Assembly (NCBI RefSeq): GCF_023159225.1
Contig: NC_063172.1
Coordinates: 58,338,828 to 58,402,827 of the forward strand
From: Perognathus longimembris pacificus
Lineage: Eukaryota > Chordata > Mammalia > Rodentia > Heteromyidae
Length of the DNA stretch: 64,000 nt
Direction of reading: 5' to 3'
Below, one piece after another: positions 30,694 to 43,171 of this stretch. The position numbers and the translations under genes are program-made. The notes under the pieces were generated by a model. That model was not told where the DNA came from, ran no database searches, and saw only the letters and a list, made by a program, of their open reading frames with translations. The first letter of the stretch is position 1, and every line of letters begins with the position of its first letter.

Positions 30694-31805
30694 AGCAGCT
30701 TTAAGAAGGAGTGCTATATTAAATGAAATGGGAGAAAACTATTCACTTGCAGACAGTGAGTACCACCACGCTTGTTGGTTAAATGTTGCATTACAGTACT
30801 ACTTCCAGTGTCAGACACTTAGTTTTATAAATAACATTAACTCAAATTAACATGGATTTTTATTTTTTAGTTTCTTTCTTATGAAATTAAAAAGGGAAAG
30901 ATAGTCTATAGAGTACAGCACATCAAAATCTTGGATAATTTTTAGAGTCTTGGGCTCAATTAACACGCAACTTCTACTGTGCTCGTCTCTCTGATGCAAG
31001 ATGGCACTGGACATTTCCTCTTCTTCAATGTACTAGTGTGTCTCCTTGCTGCTAAGAAAACATCAAATAAATATAGTTTCAATGTAAATGAAACTGAGTA
31101 GCGATGAGTCTCAGGAACTTGTCTTATAGGAATCATACAATTTGCATGAAGAAGAGTTTAGTTAATTGCTTTTAGTTAGTAGGTGACTACAAGGTGGGGA
31201 CAATTAGTAGATTGTTTGAGTGAGCTCATAGAACACCTCCTTTTGGAGACTGAAATGTTCTTCTTTGTTCAGCCTTCTTTGAAAATTCCCACTTTGACAA
31301 ATTATTTTTTTATCACTACTTAAAGAGGAAGAGGTTTGGAGTCATTTTGATGCATAAATCTCCATTATCTTGCAGATACTTTGTTAGCACAAGAAGAAAT
31401 CTGAGCCTCTTAGATGAAAGAAAAATGCAGTTTGATCTGGGGAAAGAAAAAAGACCCTGATTACAATCATCACACAGTCTCAGTTTGTTAACATCATGAG
31501 TAGTGAGAGTAGTGCAGAGAAGAATAGCCACCCATTTGTTTTCTTACTGTGACAGCAGCTCTATGATATGAGTCTATTTGTACACTGGTAAAAAGAGAAA
31601 CTTTCTTCTCAGAGCTGTGAAGTCTAATGCTTAGGCAATTCCACAGCATGGTAGGAGCAGCTCAGATTGCTCACCTGAGGGTTCCATCTTCTTTTCTCTT
31701 GGGTTTTTATTGCCCTGAAAGACAAGAAGGAATACAGAGGGCAGAGCTTTGGAGAATGCAAGTCATTGTATTGAACCTGGAATTTTCTTCTATCCATCTC
31801 TCTGC

Positions 31806-31807
<2 letters not shown>
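30694..31807. other. Low-copy DNA, no feature seen
   Basis: About 1.1 kb. No recognisable mobile element. Short frames only. Confidence 0.4.

Positions 31808-31856
<49 letters not shown>
31808..31856 (+). repeat. (GT)n microsatellite at a SINE tail
   Basis: About 24 GT units directly preceding a minus-strand SINE, so it is a (CA)n tail in SINE orientation. Confidence 0.95.
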
Positions 31857-31857
<1 letters not shown>

Positions 31858-32068
31858 CAGTCCTAGGGCTTGAACTCAAGGCCTGAACTTTTATGCTCAA
31901 TTGGAGCTCTACCACTTGAATCACAGCTCTCTTTTTTTCTGTAGTTTATTGAAGATAAAACTCTTACAGACTTTCCTGTCAGGGCTGATTTCAAACCCCA
32001 ATTCTCAGATCTCTACCTCCTTAATAGCTGGGATTACAGCCATGAACCAACCATGCTGGATGTATATC
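31857..32068 (-). mobile_element. 7SL-Geo composite SINE, minus strand, near full length
   Basis: CCAGTCCTAGGGCTTGAACT, CTACCACTTGAATCACAGCT (Geo half in reverse), then CAGGGCTGATTTCAAACCCC and ATAGCTGGGATTACAGCCAT (7SL/B1 half in reverse). Confidence 0.88.
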
Positions 32069-32213
32069 CATCTTTTAAAAATGGAAATCTTTCAAACTTA
32101 GCATGATAAGAACTACATGGGGATCAGTCATTGAGTCTAATTTTTCTGTCTTATGACTGAGGCATTTAAAAGAATCTAAGGCTTGCCTTCACATCTAGTG
32201 TACTGATGAAATC

Positions 32214-32254
32214 ACACACACACACACACACACACACACACCACACACACACAC
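32214..32254 (+). repeat. (CA)n microsatellite
   Basis: About 20 CA units with one interrupting C. No SINE is recognised beside it. Confidence 0.95.
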
Positions 32255-32577
32255 CCCAACATCTGCTCACATTCAGTCTTCGTTGAATTTCCCCAGGCTT
32301 CCTGCCAACCCTAATTTCAGGCATCAAAATGGAACGGTGGGAAATTTCTCCCCACCTATCTTAGAAGATCTTATGACAACACTGTTTGGCCAGTGGGTGT
32401 TGACAATGGGATCTAACTGTGTTGAGGGTATGGCAAGAATTGCTGATGTGCCAGCGAAGTTTGTGTTGGTAATTATTAGAAAAGCTTGAAGCTGGGAGAG
32501 CTGTCCAAACAACCCTGAGATACCACCTCACTCCAGTTAGAATGGCCTATACTCTGAACTCAGGCAACAACAAATGC

Positions 32578-32940
32578 TAGAGGGGATGCGGGGAAAGAGA
32601 AACCCTTCTCCACTGTTGGTGGGAGTGCAAATTAGTACAACCACTTTGGAGAACAGTATGGGGGTTCCTCAAAAAGCTCAGCATAGACCTACCCTATGTC
32701 CCAGCCATACCACTCCTAGGCATCTATCCTGACCAACAGGTCTCAGGATATCAAAAAGACATCTGCACATCCATGTTTATCACTGCACAATTCACAGTAG
32801 CCAAAATATGGAAACAACCCAGATGCCCCTCTACAGATGAATGGATCCAAAAAATATGGTACCTATACACAATGGAATAGTACATAGCGATTAGAAATGA
32901 TAAAATATTGGTATTCGCAGGGAAATGTCAGAACTTGAAC
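32578..32940 (+). pseudogene. L1 ORF2 C-terminal remnant with one nonsense codon
   Basis: In the frame containing 32614-32628 the product reads [20 protein letters not shown], then [14 protein letters not shown], and later STDEWIQKIWYLYTME. This is the conserved cysteine-rich tail of L1 ORF2, thought to contribute to RNA binding. A TAG at 32878-32880 replaces a residue in the conserved YTMEYY stretch; the frame then continues YIAIRNDKILVF to a TAA near 32947. Endonuclease and reverse transcriptase domains are absent through 5' truncation. Few lesions over about 110 codons point to moderate age. It is not a gene. Confidence 0.85.
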
Positions 32941-33077
32941 AAATAATGTTGAGCTAGACAAGCCTAGAACACAGAGAACAAAGGGCCATGATCTCCTTGA
33001 TATATGACTGTTAAGGTGTGGGGTGGTGGGGGCAGGGGGGGCAGTAGAGACCAGGTCTGCTAAACAAAAAACTTCTT

Positions 33078-33283
33078 TTTTTTTTTTTTTTGGCCAGTCC
33101 TGGGGCTTGGACTCAGGGCCTGAATACTGTCCCTGGCTTCTTTTTGCTCAAGGCTAGCACTCTGCCACTTGAGCCGCAGCGCCACTTCTGGCCATTTTCT
33201 GTATATGTGGTGCTGGGGAATCGAACCCAGGGCCTCATGTATACGAGGTAGGCACTCTTGCCACTAGGCCATATCCCCAGCCC
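33078..33283 (-). mobile_element. Full-length IDL-Geo-type SINE, minus strand, nested in L1
   Basis: The plus strand reads a T run, TGGCCAGTCCTGGGGCTTGG, CACTTGAGCCGCAGCGCCAC, then TGCTGGGGAATCGAACCCAG and AGGCCATATCCCCAGCCC. A 12-bp target duplication, AAAAAACTTCTT, flanks it (33066-33077 and 33284-33295). It splits the L1 3' UTR. Low divergence from 61735-61949 and retained CpGs suggest a young insertion. Confidence 0.93.
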
Positions 33284-33954
33284 AAAAAACTTCTTGTCAA
33301 ATGGTATTTCCACAGGTTTGGGTCAGCAACCTTACATTATGTATCTAAAACCAAACAACTACTAAACATAAAAAGGTCTAAAATAGACCTCTCAGTGGAT
33401 CACAATAGCTCAAAAGCTATGTATGTATGATCACATAAGACAAGGATAAGCAAACTCTATTGTTGACGGTATATTTAAAGTTCTAGGTGAATTTCCTTTG
33501 GCATAAGCCACGTGGCTAGTATATATGATTTTGGTACACTGGGTATTGTATATATGCCTACCTGATCTAGGGAAGGGAAAGAAAAACGAGGGTGTAAGAT
33601 ATCATTAGAAATGTACTCACTGCCCTATTATGTAACTGTACCCCTTTTGCACAACACCTTGTCAACAAAATTTAATTAATAAAAAAATAAATAAAATAAA
33701 AACTAAGGATAGAAAGTTAAAATGTATGGGAAAGTATTTTCAATTAGGTAGCCAAAAGAGACATAATGTCTAGTGAACATACTGCTACCTTCACTGTTAA
33801 CCCTTTGTTCCACCATTTCTGTGTCCCCTTACCTCCCAAACACAGACAAACCAACAAGACAAAAGGAAATGAAACAAAAATAACAGCAAAGAAGAAAACA
33901 ACACTTCTTTCCAAAAGAAGAGTTTGCTTACTTTAACTGCAGGCTTAGGAGCAT

Positions 33955-34400
33955 CACTATTTTTAAAATTTACAAAAAAAAAATGTCATAAAGGTGAAGT
34001 ACAGAAGAGTTACAGTTTCATGAGTCAGCTATTCACCTGACAACACTTCTTGGACAATGTCACTCTTTTCCTCACTCTTTCCCAGTTTTTCCCTCCTGTC
34101 CCCATCCACAAATTGTATAGTTCATTTTCAGTATAGTGTTCAGTGAGTACCACTGCTTCATTTGTTCACTTTTTCTCCCTCCATTTCTTTGCCCCACTCT
34201 TGCCTTCCCAAAGACAGATAAATAAAAAAAGAAGACAAAATAAAGTGAAAATAAGAACAATAACAAAGAAGAAAAGTGCTTGCTTCCATTTCCTGGAGTT
34301 TATTTTGATAACTATTAGTTTACATGGTCAGATATACATAGCTATTGAGCCTATGACATCCTTTCCTTTGTTCTCACCATGCGAATGCCTATAGACCGGA
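33955..34400 (-). mobile_element. Older L1 3' UTR, minus strand
   Basis: It aligns by eye with 42173-42620: GAAGTACAGAAGAGTTACAG, then a CT-rich block, then ACAAATTGTATAGTTCATTT, AACAATAACAAAGAAGAAAA, CTTCCATTTCCTGGAG and TTTTGATAACTATTAGTTTA. It represents an L1 subfamily with a 3' UTR distinct from the younger copies. Confidence 0.7.
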
Positions 34401-35276
34401 ACCATTTATAATGTTCCAGTGTACTTTTCTTTCCTTCTCCCATCAGTAAAAGCTGATTGGATACTGTCACATATCCCTTTGGGAACCTGGGGGAAACTGA
34501 GAATTCTTGAATTTTTCCTCACCATCCAGCATGTGATTGCAGCCAGAATCTAGCTATCTGCATGGCCTGCTACCCCTCCAGTTGAAAGTCTGTTCTATAC
34601 AGGTCTCAGTTGAGGAAGGCTCTACACAAGACTGTGCAGAATAGAGAATTAGTAACTGGGAGCGACTCTAAATCTAAGCCACAGGAATTCTCAAAAGTAA
34701 CAGTCCATAGGCCCGTAGTTAGATAAGGCAACATAGAAAAAGTTACCATATAAAACAGCACCAAAAGATTTGAAGTTGTGGAATAAATCCACCAAAGGCT
34801 AATCAAGTTTTTCATAGGAATAGTGTACAAATATCTTGAATGACATTTAAAGGCATTTTATGTTCATTGATAGGACAACTCAGTATTGTACAGATCTTAA
34901 TTGTTTCCAAACTAATCAATAATGAAATTTGCAAGCATAATCCCAATAGAGTTTTGAATGCAACTTGATCAGCTAATTCCATTACTAGAGAAAAACAGGG
35001 AGACTCCCTCATCTCCACCTACAGGGCCAAAACATTCTTTACTAAGAGGTGGAGAGACAGTGAAGCCATCTAGAAATCAGTAGCCAGTCACCAAGGAAGA
35101 TCTTTGACAAAAGTTTGATGGTCTAATGGGGAAAATGGTCAGTGTGATACTAAGGCAAAGATAGAAAAACAGAAGAAAAAGAACACAGTTTATGGGTAAA
35201 AAACAGACAAGAACATATGGTGAACTTTGATACACACAGAGTCGCCACATAGTTGTATAAGAAAGGCAGCAGTTCT
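34401..35276. other. Low-copy DNA, no feature seen
   Basis: About 880 bp. No recognisable repeat. Short frames only. Confidence 0.4.
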
Positions 35277-35700
35277 TTTTATTTTTTCAAATTTTTATTA
35301 TCAAACTGATGTGCAGACAGGTTACAGTTTCATACATTAGGCCTTGGATACATTTCTTATACTGTTTGTTACCTCGTCCCTCATACCCCCCCCTCCTCCC
35401 CCTTTCCCTTTCCCCCCATGAGTTGTTCAGTTCACTTACACCAAACAGTTTTGCAAGTATTGCTTTTGTAGTTGTTTGTCTTTTTTTTACCCTGTGTCTC
35501 TCAATTTTGGTATTCCCTTTCAATTTCCTAGTTCTAATACCAGTATACACGGTTTCCAATATACTCAGATAAGATTACAGAGATAGTGTATATACAACCA
35601 CAGGAAGGTGATACAAGAACATCATCAATAATAGAAGCTACAGATACACATGGGATGTTGAAAGTAGTTACAACTGTGATATAACAATTGTTTCCATAGT
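35277..35700 (-). mobile_element. L1 3' UTR, minus strand, 5'-truncated
   Basis: TTATTATCAAACTGATGTGC, AGACAGGTTACAGTTTCATA, a C-rich tract (35388-35417, G-rich on the L1 strand), then ACCAAACAGTTTTGCAAGTA and TTACAACTGTGATATAACAA. The order is the exact reverse of the 63770-64000 L1 3' UTR plus the L1 end. Good preservation. Confidence 0.88.
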
Positions 35701-35929
35701 TCTTAATTACAGAAACTGAAGCAGTCCATTACCTCGTAAGACAGAAGTCTAAGACCATCTCCTTGTGATCTTGATCCTAGAGTTTTTTTAAAAAGACAAT
35801 GTACAACATAAAGAACATATTGATAAACTCAACTATAACTTATAGTTACTACAATAAAAATACAGAAACGAGCCAGAAACTAATAAAACATATTCCAACA
35901 CATTATTGAAATATCAATAGGCAGAACAT

Positions 35930-36065
35930 GCTCATAACTCCTAAAAATCAACAAGGTAAAATAAGAAAGAACCCAATTGAAGAATAAGAAGAAGATGTGA
36001 ACAGGCATTTCACAGAAAAAAGAACTACACAAGACCCATCAACAAGTGTTTGAATAAAAATCCTT
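35930..36065 (+). mobile_element. Old L1 ORF2 fragment, plus strand
   Basis: AACCCAATTGAAGAATAAGA then AGAAGATGTGAACAGGCATT and TCACAGAAAAAAGAAC correspond to the ORF2 region encoding about NPIKKWAKDMNRHFSKED in L1 proteins, with frame damage. Short and diverged. Confidence 0.55.
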
Positions 36066-36334
36066 TGTTAATTAAATTCATTTTTATCTATGACATTTCT
36101 GCAGGGAATTCTAAGTGTTCTATGCATGTTTGATTTGTCAATAGTCCTAGACATAATGCATACTTTTTTATTATAGACAAAACCTTGACCAGTGGCTATA
36201 TTTAGAGATAATTGAGTGGCTTGACAATAGTATTTGAATTGTTTCAACTGTGTCATGAGACTTTGTATTAGGGCCCAAACTCCTCTTGTTCACAGCTTGT
36301 GTTAATGTTTACTTGGGATTTAGCTCACTATCAG

Positions 36335-36445
36335 TAGAGAAGGGATTTCTCATTTTTCTGCCTGGGCTGGCTTCAAACCACAACCCTTCTAATCTCAGCC
36401 TTCCAAGTAGCTAGAATAATAGGCATAACTCATTAGTGCCTAAAT
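36335..36445 (-). mobile_element. 7SL-like SINE half, minus strand
   Basis: TTTCTGCCTGGGCTGGCTTC, AAACCACAACCC, AATCTCAGCCTTCCAAGTAG then CTAGAATAATAGGCAT is the reverse complement of the 7SL/B1-like left half. The Geo half is not recognisable. Confidence 0.65.
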
Positions 36446-39425
36446 GCCACTCCAAATATGGGATAGGTAACTCATACGTAGGAACGCAGGGTGAAAGGAA
36501 AATACACCATCATCTCTTGTATCCTTAGATCGTTGTTCAAATCCCCTGAATTTTTCATAGAAAACAGAAACCTTGTGAGGGATTTTTCTACCATTATACT
36601 ATACCTAGGGTAGCAAAATGGAAAGCAAAAGACCTCATAGTTTACACTCCATACCAGGGATTTAGGTGCAGCCTGAAAACAGGCTTCTAGTTCCTTCTAC
36701 CACAGTGTATGTCTGCTGTGGACCTTTCCTATATGGTGTTATAGAAGTGTGTCTTAATGAGGCTCAAAGGTGACTGGGATGACCATTCACCCTTTTTCCA
36801 CACCCAGGTAATCAGAATTGTTTCTCCAAGCAAAAAAGGAGCTAGATCCTCAAGCCTATGGGTCTAATAGCACTGATATATCCTTAAGGCCCTGATCTCC
36901 AATCAAGGTCTTTGATTCAGATGTTCCCTGCTATTTTCCTTCAGGCCCAAGTGATGTCTTTTATTCTGAGTTTTCCCTGATGAGCTTACTCTGGTTTTCT
37001 GACATTGACTCTCAGAGAATATCTGCCAGAGTCCACATCCCTCTCCTTCCAGTGAGCACTTTTTCTCCATTGTATTTTATGATTATGTTGAGATAAAGAC
37101 TAATATAACTGATCTATGTTTATTTCTGTATATTGCATATCATATCCACAAGTTTTCAAGTGTGCATTTAAAAGGGAATAAAATTAAAACAATCTATGAT
37201 TCCTAAAAGAAGAACATGTCTGAAACATTAAGCCTAAGGAACAGGTTGGCTCGTTCTCTCCTGCCTAGGGTATGCCCCAGGTCGCTATCTCCATCTCTGT
37301 CAAGGATTCTTTTCAGATCACCAGCCGCCCAACTTTCTGTCATATTCTCTCCCTCTGTAGACAGTTCTCCTTCCTTCTCCCTGCTCTACCTATCTTCTTT
37401 CCTCACAACATACAGTTGGGTTTTCTCAGTTCCCCTTTAGCTCCCTATGCCCCTCACTGTATATCAAACACCAGACCCAGCTGCATGAGGGACTAGCTTA
37501 CTCAGACAGCTGTAAGTGGAGGAACTGTTCTTCTCACTGCTCAACTTTATTATAGGTCAAGACTGTGAATCTGTAAACAAGGCCATTGAATATAAGTTTG
37601 TCCATTGACTTTGTAGGAGTTTGTTCCTTCCTTGAAATATATTGGTGCCAAATATTGTTCTCTACTGACACTCAAATATGGTCAGAAGCTGGCTTGATAA
37701 TAAAATGAAATAAAAATATAGAAAGAACGAAGGTGGCTTCCTCCTAACCTCATCTGAGCTCACTTTGTTAATGAAGCACTCTGAATCTCGTCGTTCAATC
37801 CCCACTACAGCCCCATGAAAAGGCCATCTTTATCCCCATCATGCAGATAGATATTCAAGCTCTACCACCACTAGAGACAAGCAAGATTTAAACTATATCG
37901 ATATCAGCCTACCTTTCTGCAGTAACCCCAATTTCTGATTTGCATCTGCAGGACCTGGAGATGGGATAGTAGACAGGAAAGAAGAAGGAAATTAGGAACT
38001 TCCTCTTTGTGTTTTCTCTCCCTGCTACAAAATGAAAGTACCATTCAGGCTTGTATGTTAAACCATTGCTTCACTTGAGGTACTTGGAACATAGAGGATC
38101 CTTGTAGATTCTTAAATTTCTGTAGAAAAAAAAAATTGGCCCAGAATGAATCTATTAACTAAATACAACCATCCCTTCTCAATCTCAGGTCCTTTACCTA
38201 TAAAACAGGATATTGTGACTCACAGTTGGAAGTTTATGCAGGGCAAACTTTGAGTGCATGATAAATGCCTCTTCTTGTCAGCACTCAATGCCATATTTTA
38301 GTATGCAGTAACCTTGTAAAGTTCCAAGGTTATAAAATGAAAATAGTCTAGCTAGGCAAACCTGAAATACAAACAAACCGGTGTATGTTCATTAAAAAAG
38401 AGAGAAAGAGAAAAAACTCATTTGAAATAGTTCCAGTGTACAGTTAAACACTTCAGTCATTATTTGATGGACTAGTAATTTGCAGGGAAGAGAAGCATTT
38501 CTGCATTTGGGGAAAACCCTTCATCTAATGCTTTGCTATCTCTGAGATGAAAGTTCAGGACATAGTGCTTCATTTTCTAGTCAAATGTAGGATCAAAGCA
38601 AGGCTTGTTTTTTGTTTTTTTTAATGCAGCATATACCCCAGAAACCCCTTATGAAACAGAGATAAGACCTCAGTATTTCTCTGTGAGTAATCGAAGCTTG
38701 TTCATTAACTAGCTGAGCTTTTGGCTAGCCAGCCAACACAAAGCACCAAGTAATAAAAGAAATGGCTATGTGGGCAGACACTAAAGTGTCTGAGGTAAAG
38801 ACTGTGACTAAGGCCCCACTAATTGATGTATCATCCCCGAGCTCAACCGGAACATGTACCTCCTGCGGGATTACCATGGTCACACTCTTATTCCCATTCT
38901 AGCTACAGCATTTGACCACAGGGCTATACTTTTTTCAATCCAAGGCATTGGAAGTTGTGTTTTATAGTATTTAAACTGATTTCTTTAAGTTCCAAAATAG
39001 GAAATAAGTATATGTAAATCCATACTGATGTAAATAAATTATTGGATAATTTTGTATTAATTTGAATAAATTATTGGATAGTTCTGACTCTTTCTTTAGG
39101 AGATGAAGCTCACTTCCTCCCACTTGCCATCCTCTAGAAGATGGGCTAGGCCTAGTGACTCATTTCTAAATAATAGAGTAGGAAGGGCAAGGTAGTAACT
39201 TTGTAGAGCAAGGAAATGGCAGCCACACATTTAATTAATGGTAAGTGTTATCACCAGGGATGTGCTTCCAATCTTATGTGCTCCTGATATGATATGATCA
39301 TAAAGCCACTTTACCTTTGTAATATTCTTTGCAAAAATCCATTAGCCCAGTCTAATCTTAGGGGAACCATCAGACAAGCCCAGACTGTCTAAATCCCTTG
39401 CTAAATTGTGAGTACTGTTTAAAAC
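36446..39425. other. Low-copy DNA, no feature recognised
   Basis: About 3 kb. Two overlapping 74-codon plus-strand frames at 37216-37496 are serine/leucine-rich and domain-free, read from a CT-rich stretch. A short repeated block AATAAATTATTGGATA occurs twice near 39033-39083. Nothing else stands out. Confidence 0.4.
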
Positions 39426-39429
39426 TCCT

Positions 39430-39560
39430 TTTAAGATCCTAAAAAGACAAATTAAGACTGAAACAGAACGCAAAGGAGACTCAAGGAGAAACACAACATT
39501 ACGCCCTTAGTGGAATCCTGGAGTAGGAAGAGGAGAGTCATGAAAAATATGGTGAAAAAT
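39430..39560 (+). repeat. Possible ancient dispersed mammalian repeat
   Basis: CAAAGGAGACTCAAGGAGAA then ACACAACATT and TGGAATCCTGGAGTAGGAAG have the feel of an ancient mammalian interspersed repeat (consensus-like GGAGACTAAGGAGACATGAC..GATCCTGGAACAGAAAAAGG). I cannot name it with certainty. Confidence 0.3.
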
Positions 39561-40084
39561 ACAGTAAAAAATTTGCTTAGAAGTAATATACTAATTTCAG
39601 TTTCCTAGTGCTGGCAAAAGTACTGTGGTAATCTTAGATATTGACTACAGGAAACCTGGTAAGAGGTATACAAGAAGTCTACAAATTGTACAGGAGAAAA
39701 GATAATTTTCCTTCCACCCGTCTGATTTCTCATCTGGCATTCTTTGTAACAAGAAAAGGAAACCAGCGTTTAGTTAACTTGAGTTCCTATTGCATACATG
39801 GGAGAAGCACACAAATAAATGGGTCCATCTCAAAAAGGTGGCTTATACAGCATCTTCAACAAAAAATAGTACATTTTTAGAGAAATGACAAAACAAATGA
39901 AAAGTAACTGCAGTCTGCGGGTTAGCAAATTGGGGGAAGGGAAATATTGAGAAACCAACAGTAGAAAAAGGGTAACTGTTAACTTGAGTAGGTTAGTCCA
40001 CCACCCTCAAACTGTGCAGAGTCTAATGTGGTCTTCTGTGACCAAACTTTGTCTTTCCAGGTAAAGAGGAAAAAAGACCAGGCA

Positions 40085-40205
40085 AATAGGTGAGGTGGGG
40101 AGAGATGGGGAGAATAATGAAAGCGGTGACACTGATCAAGGTACACTGTACTCAAACTGACATGTTGAATTGAATCCCTCTTGTACAACTTTTTAAACAA
40201 TGAAA
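40085..40205 (+). mobile_element. Old L1 3' terminus, plus strand
   Basis: GGGGAGAGATGGGGAGAATA, then ACACTGATCAAGGTACACTG and CCTCTTGTACAACTTTTTAA match the order of the older L1 end at 10300-10445. Diverged. Confidence 0.45.
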
Positions 40206-42172
40206 ATGAAGAGAAAAGGAAGAATAGAATTTTAATTTTGAGTATTTTTAGGCAAATGAAGTGGAAATATTGTAGAGCTTTATGTCTCTCTTCACGGTTG
40301 CTTTCCATTGCTTTTCAAAATAAAACTTAGGCTATTAGGACAAACCTTAGGGATGACATATTCTATTATCCTTAGAAGTCCAAAATAATCCTCATATACA
40401 CTTTATTTCAAGAAATAAAAAGTAAAACTAAATTTACTTGTTAAATTTTTGTTTTAATCTACAACTTAATTCAAAATTTCCATGTGTGGGTTATTGTTTG
40501 CAATATGGCTTTTTGGAGTCTGCAGTTTTTCAGTCTGAGTATAACTCTTGTAATCAAAGTGCCTGTTTAATCAAGTGGCTGTTGATAATCTTCAAATAGC
40601 TAAGGTCTGCACAGACCTGAGACTGGAGGGCAAGCTTAATAAGATGATTACCTTTTGATTTTGAGGCATTTAGATGTGGTGTGGTTAGGAATCATTTTCT
40701 CCCGAGGAAGGACAACTCCACTGATAAAGCTAATATTCAGGAAGCCAAAGAGGAAAGGAACACATCAAAGAAGAAAGGAAAACGCTGATCCGCTTCAGGC
40801 AAGGGACCTCCCCACCATGTTCCTCAGAGGTATTCATGGACCCAAGTAATCTGGGTGGCAGGAAAGAGAAAGAATGGCCAGCAAACAGGTGTGTACCACT
40901 GTATCCCAGATCCATCCTCCTATTCACCTCCTCACATACCTGTCAATAACATTTGGTGCACTAAGCCCTGAAAACATGCACGGCTGCCAAGGAGACCTGC
41001 CTAGCTTCTTGCCTTCACAGCTGTCACTAGCATCCAAGAAATGCGGGAGCATTGGGGTCCCTGGAGGAACCCTTTTATGAAAACCAGTTAAAAACAGCTC
41101 TCTTAGCACTTAAACACAGAATTGTAGTATCTTACCTTAACAGGTAAATGGGGAAATAAAGACCTTCTGATAGCAGGTGGGATTGCATTTAAATAATGAG
41201 CCATCAATTGACCATAGATGGTTTGGAACAGGTAGAAGTTTGAGGAGTTCTTCACCAAATGAAATTATGCACCCTAACTTAGAGGGTACAGTTTTGATTT
41301 GTATCATGAACAAAAAAGAAGAAATAAGGGAGGATTTAAGGTAAGAAGAGAAAGAAAATGGGTACCTCTCACATGCACTTTTGTATTGCAAGTTGGACAC
41401 CAAAACTGAAATGTGGGGGTCTTCACTCAAAATGAAAATGTCTGTTATCAATTTCCTTTGTGCAATGCAACAATGACTTATACATTTTTCATTAGAATCA
41501 AATAGATATGCAGATTAAATATCTTTCTAGAGCAAATGGAAAAGTGGAATTTGAATTGCATTTGCATTTCCTCTATAGAAAAGTACTCTCATAACAGTAT
41601 CACATTCACAATCTGATATTATTTATATGTATTTGGAAATATGAACAGTCTTTATTTCATTTTGTCATAAGAAAGCAACTCCAAATTTAGGAGACTTGCA
41701 TCTTTCACCAGAAAACTTCTTGTGAAACTATATTGAAGCTTATACTTCTGAACTACTCTTTTAGATTATTGGTATCTTCTGACATGAAATAGGATAAAAG
41801 TATATCAATATATCATACAAAAGATGATTAAAGTGCAACTTGGATTTCCTGAAAAGCAAGCAGGTCAGCGTTTGATAGTGGAAGTGAAAGATGTCCCCCA
41901 GAAAGTTCCTTTTAGACATATCTGTTTCTGAGCTGGGGGCTTTGGAGATGAGACATGACCTGTTGACCTTCTAACCTGCCATTTCCTCTAAAGTGCAATT
42001 ACTGTTTTCTGTATTGGAAGATCGTTGTTTGCTTTGCTGCATGCTGGTAATCAGATGGTCTTTTTGCAGTTAACCTACCTTAGGCCACACAAGGCTAGAC
42101 TAATGTGCATCAAAGAGCAGACTTTAAACATTCCTTCAAGTAGATGAAGAAGACAAACTCTCACAAAATATT
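40206..42172. other. Low-copy DNA, no feature seen
   Basis: About 2 kb. Frames of 60-104 codons on both strands (40655-41109, 41137-41451) show no domain. No repeat recognised. Confidence 0.4.
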
Positions 42173-43170
42173 TTGTTGTTATTTTAAGGAGTTGTACAAA
42201 GGGATTACAATTTTCACTCAGGTTATGAGTTCAATGTTTCTCGAGCATGCGCATTTCTTCTTTGTTTTCTCTCATTTTCCCCCTTCCATCCTTATCTACA
42301 GATTACATAGTTTATGTTCAACATAGTGTACATTGAGATCAATGACAGCATTTGCTCACCCTCTTCCTTGTATTACTTACTCCCACCACCCATTCCACCC
42401 AAAGGAAAACAAAACCAACCAATTAAAGCAACACAAAACTAAAAATAATGTAGAAAAAAGTTTCCATTTCTTGGCATTCATTTTGATAAATGGTATTTTA
42501 GATGTTCAGAAGAGTTACACATTCCCCTCTGCCAGTTTAGTGTTGATGTGTAAATACCCAAAGCCCTGCAAAAGTTATCACATTCAGTTGTATTTTAGAT
42601 CTAGCTTCCATGTATGAGAGAAAAAACGTGCCATATGTCTCTCTGAGCTTGGCTTAATTCACTTAACATGTTTTTTTCAAGTCCATCCTTTTCCTTGCAA
42701 GTGACATATTATTCTTTCTGATGGATCAGCAAAATTCCACTGTATATACATACCACATTTTCTTGATGCCGTCATCTGTTGTAGGGCATATAGGCTCTTT
42801 CTATAACTTGGCTATTATGATTAGTGCAGCAAGGAACACAGATCTGGGAGTGTCTTCGTCATAGTTCTAGGAAGATGCCCAAAAGTAGAATGGCTAGATC
42901 ATAGGGCAATTCTATGGAGTTTCTCAGGAATCTTCAAACTGCCCTCCAGAATGGTTGTACAGGTATACATTCCCATGCACAGTTTAATAGGGTTCCTTTA
43001 TCCCTCAATCCCCATCAACATTTGTTGTTGTTGGAATTCTCAATGTTGGCCATTCTTACTGGAGTGAGATGGAAGTTCAATGCTGCTTTGATTTGCATTT
43101 CCTTTATAGACAGGGATAGTGAGCATTTCCTCCTGTGCTTATTGACCATTCTAACTTCTGAGAAATCTTA
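42173..43170 (-). mobile_element. Older-subfamily L1 (ORF2 end and 3' UTR), minus strand
   Basis: The 3' UTR part (42173-42640) aligns with 33955-34400. The ORF2 part (42640-43170) shows, in reverse, the region around the ORF2 end: TATATACATACCACATTTTC, TGCCCTCCAGAATGGTTGTA, and GAGTGAGATGGAAGTTCAAT. Several indels break the frame. The left edge abuts AAATATTTTGTTGTTATTTT. Confidence 0.8.
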
Positions 43171-43171
43171 A

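Larger units (their letters stand above)
32506..33705 (+). mobile_element. L1 (ORF2 end and 3' UTR) interrupted by a SINE, plus strand
   Basis: The 5' truncation is near 32506 (AAACAACCCTGAGATACCAC). ORF2 C-terminal sequence runs to about 32990, then 3' UTR. An IDL-Geo SINE interrupts at 33078-33283. The 3' end ATGTACTCACTGCCCTATTA then CACCTTGTCAACAAAATTT and an A/TA-rich tail reach about 33705. The ORF2 here belongs to a subfamily somewhat different from the L1 at 63476. Confidence 0.85.
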
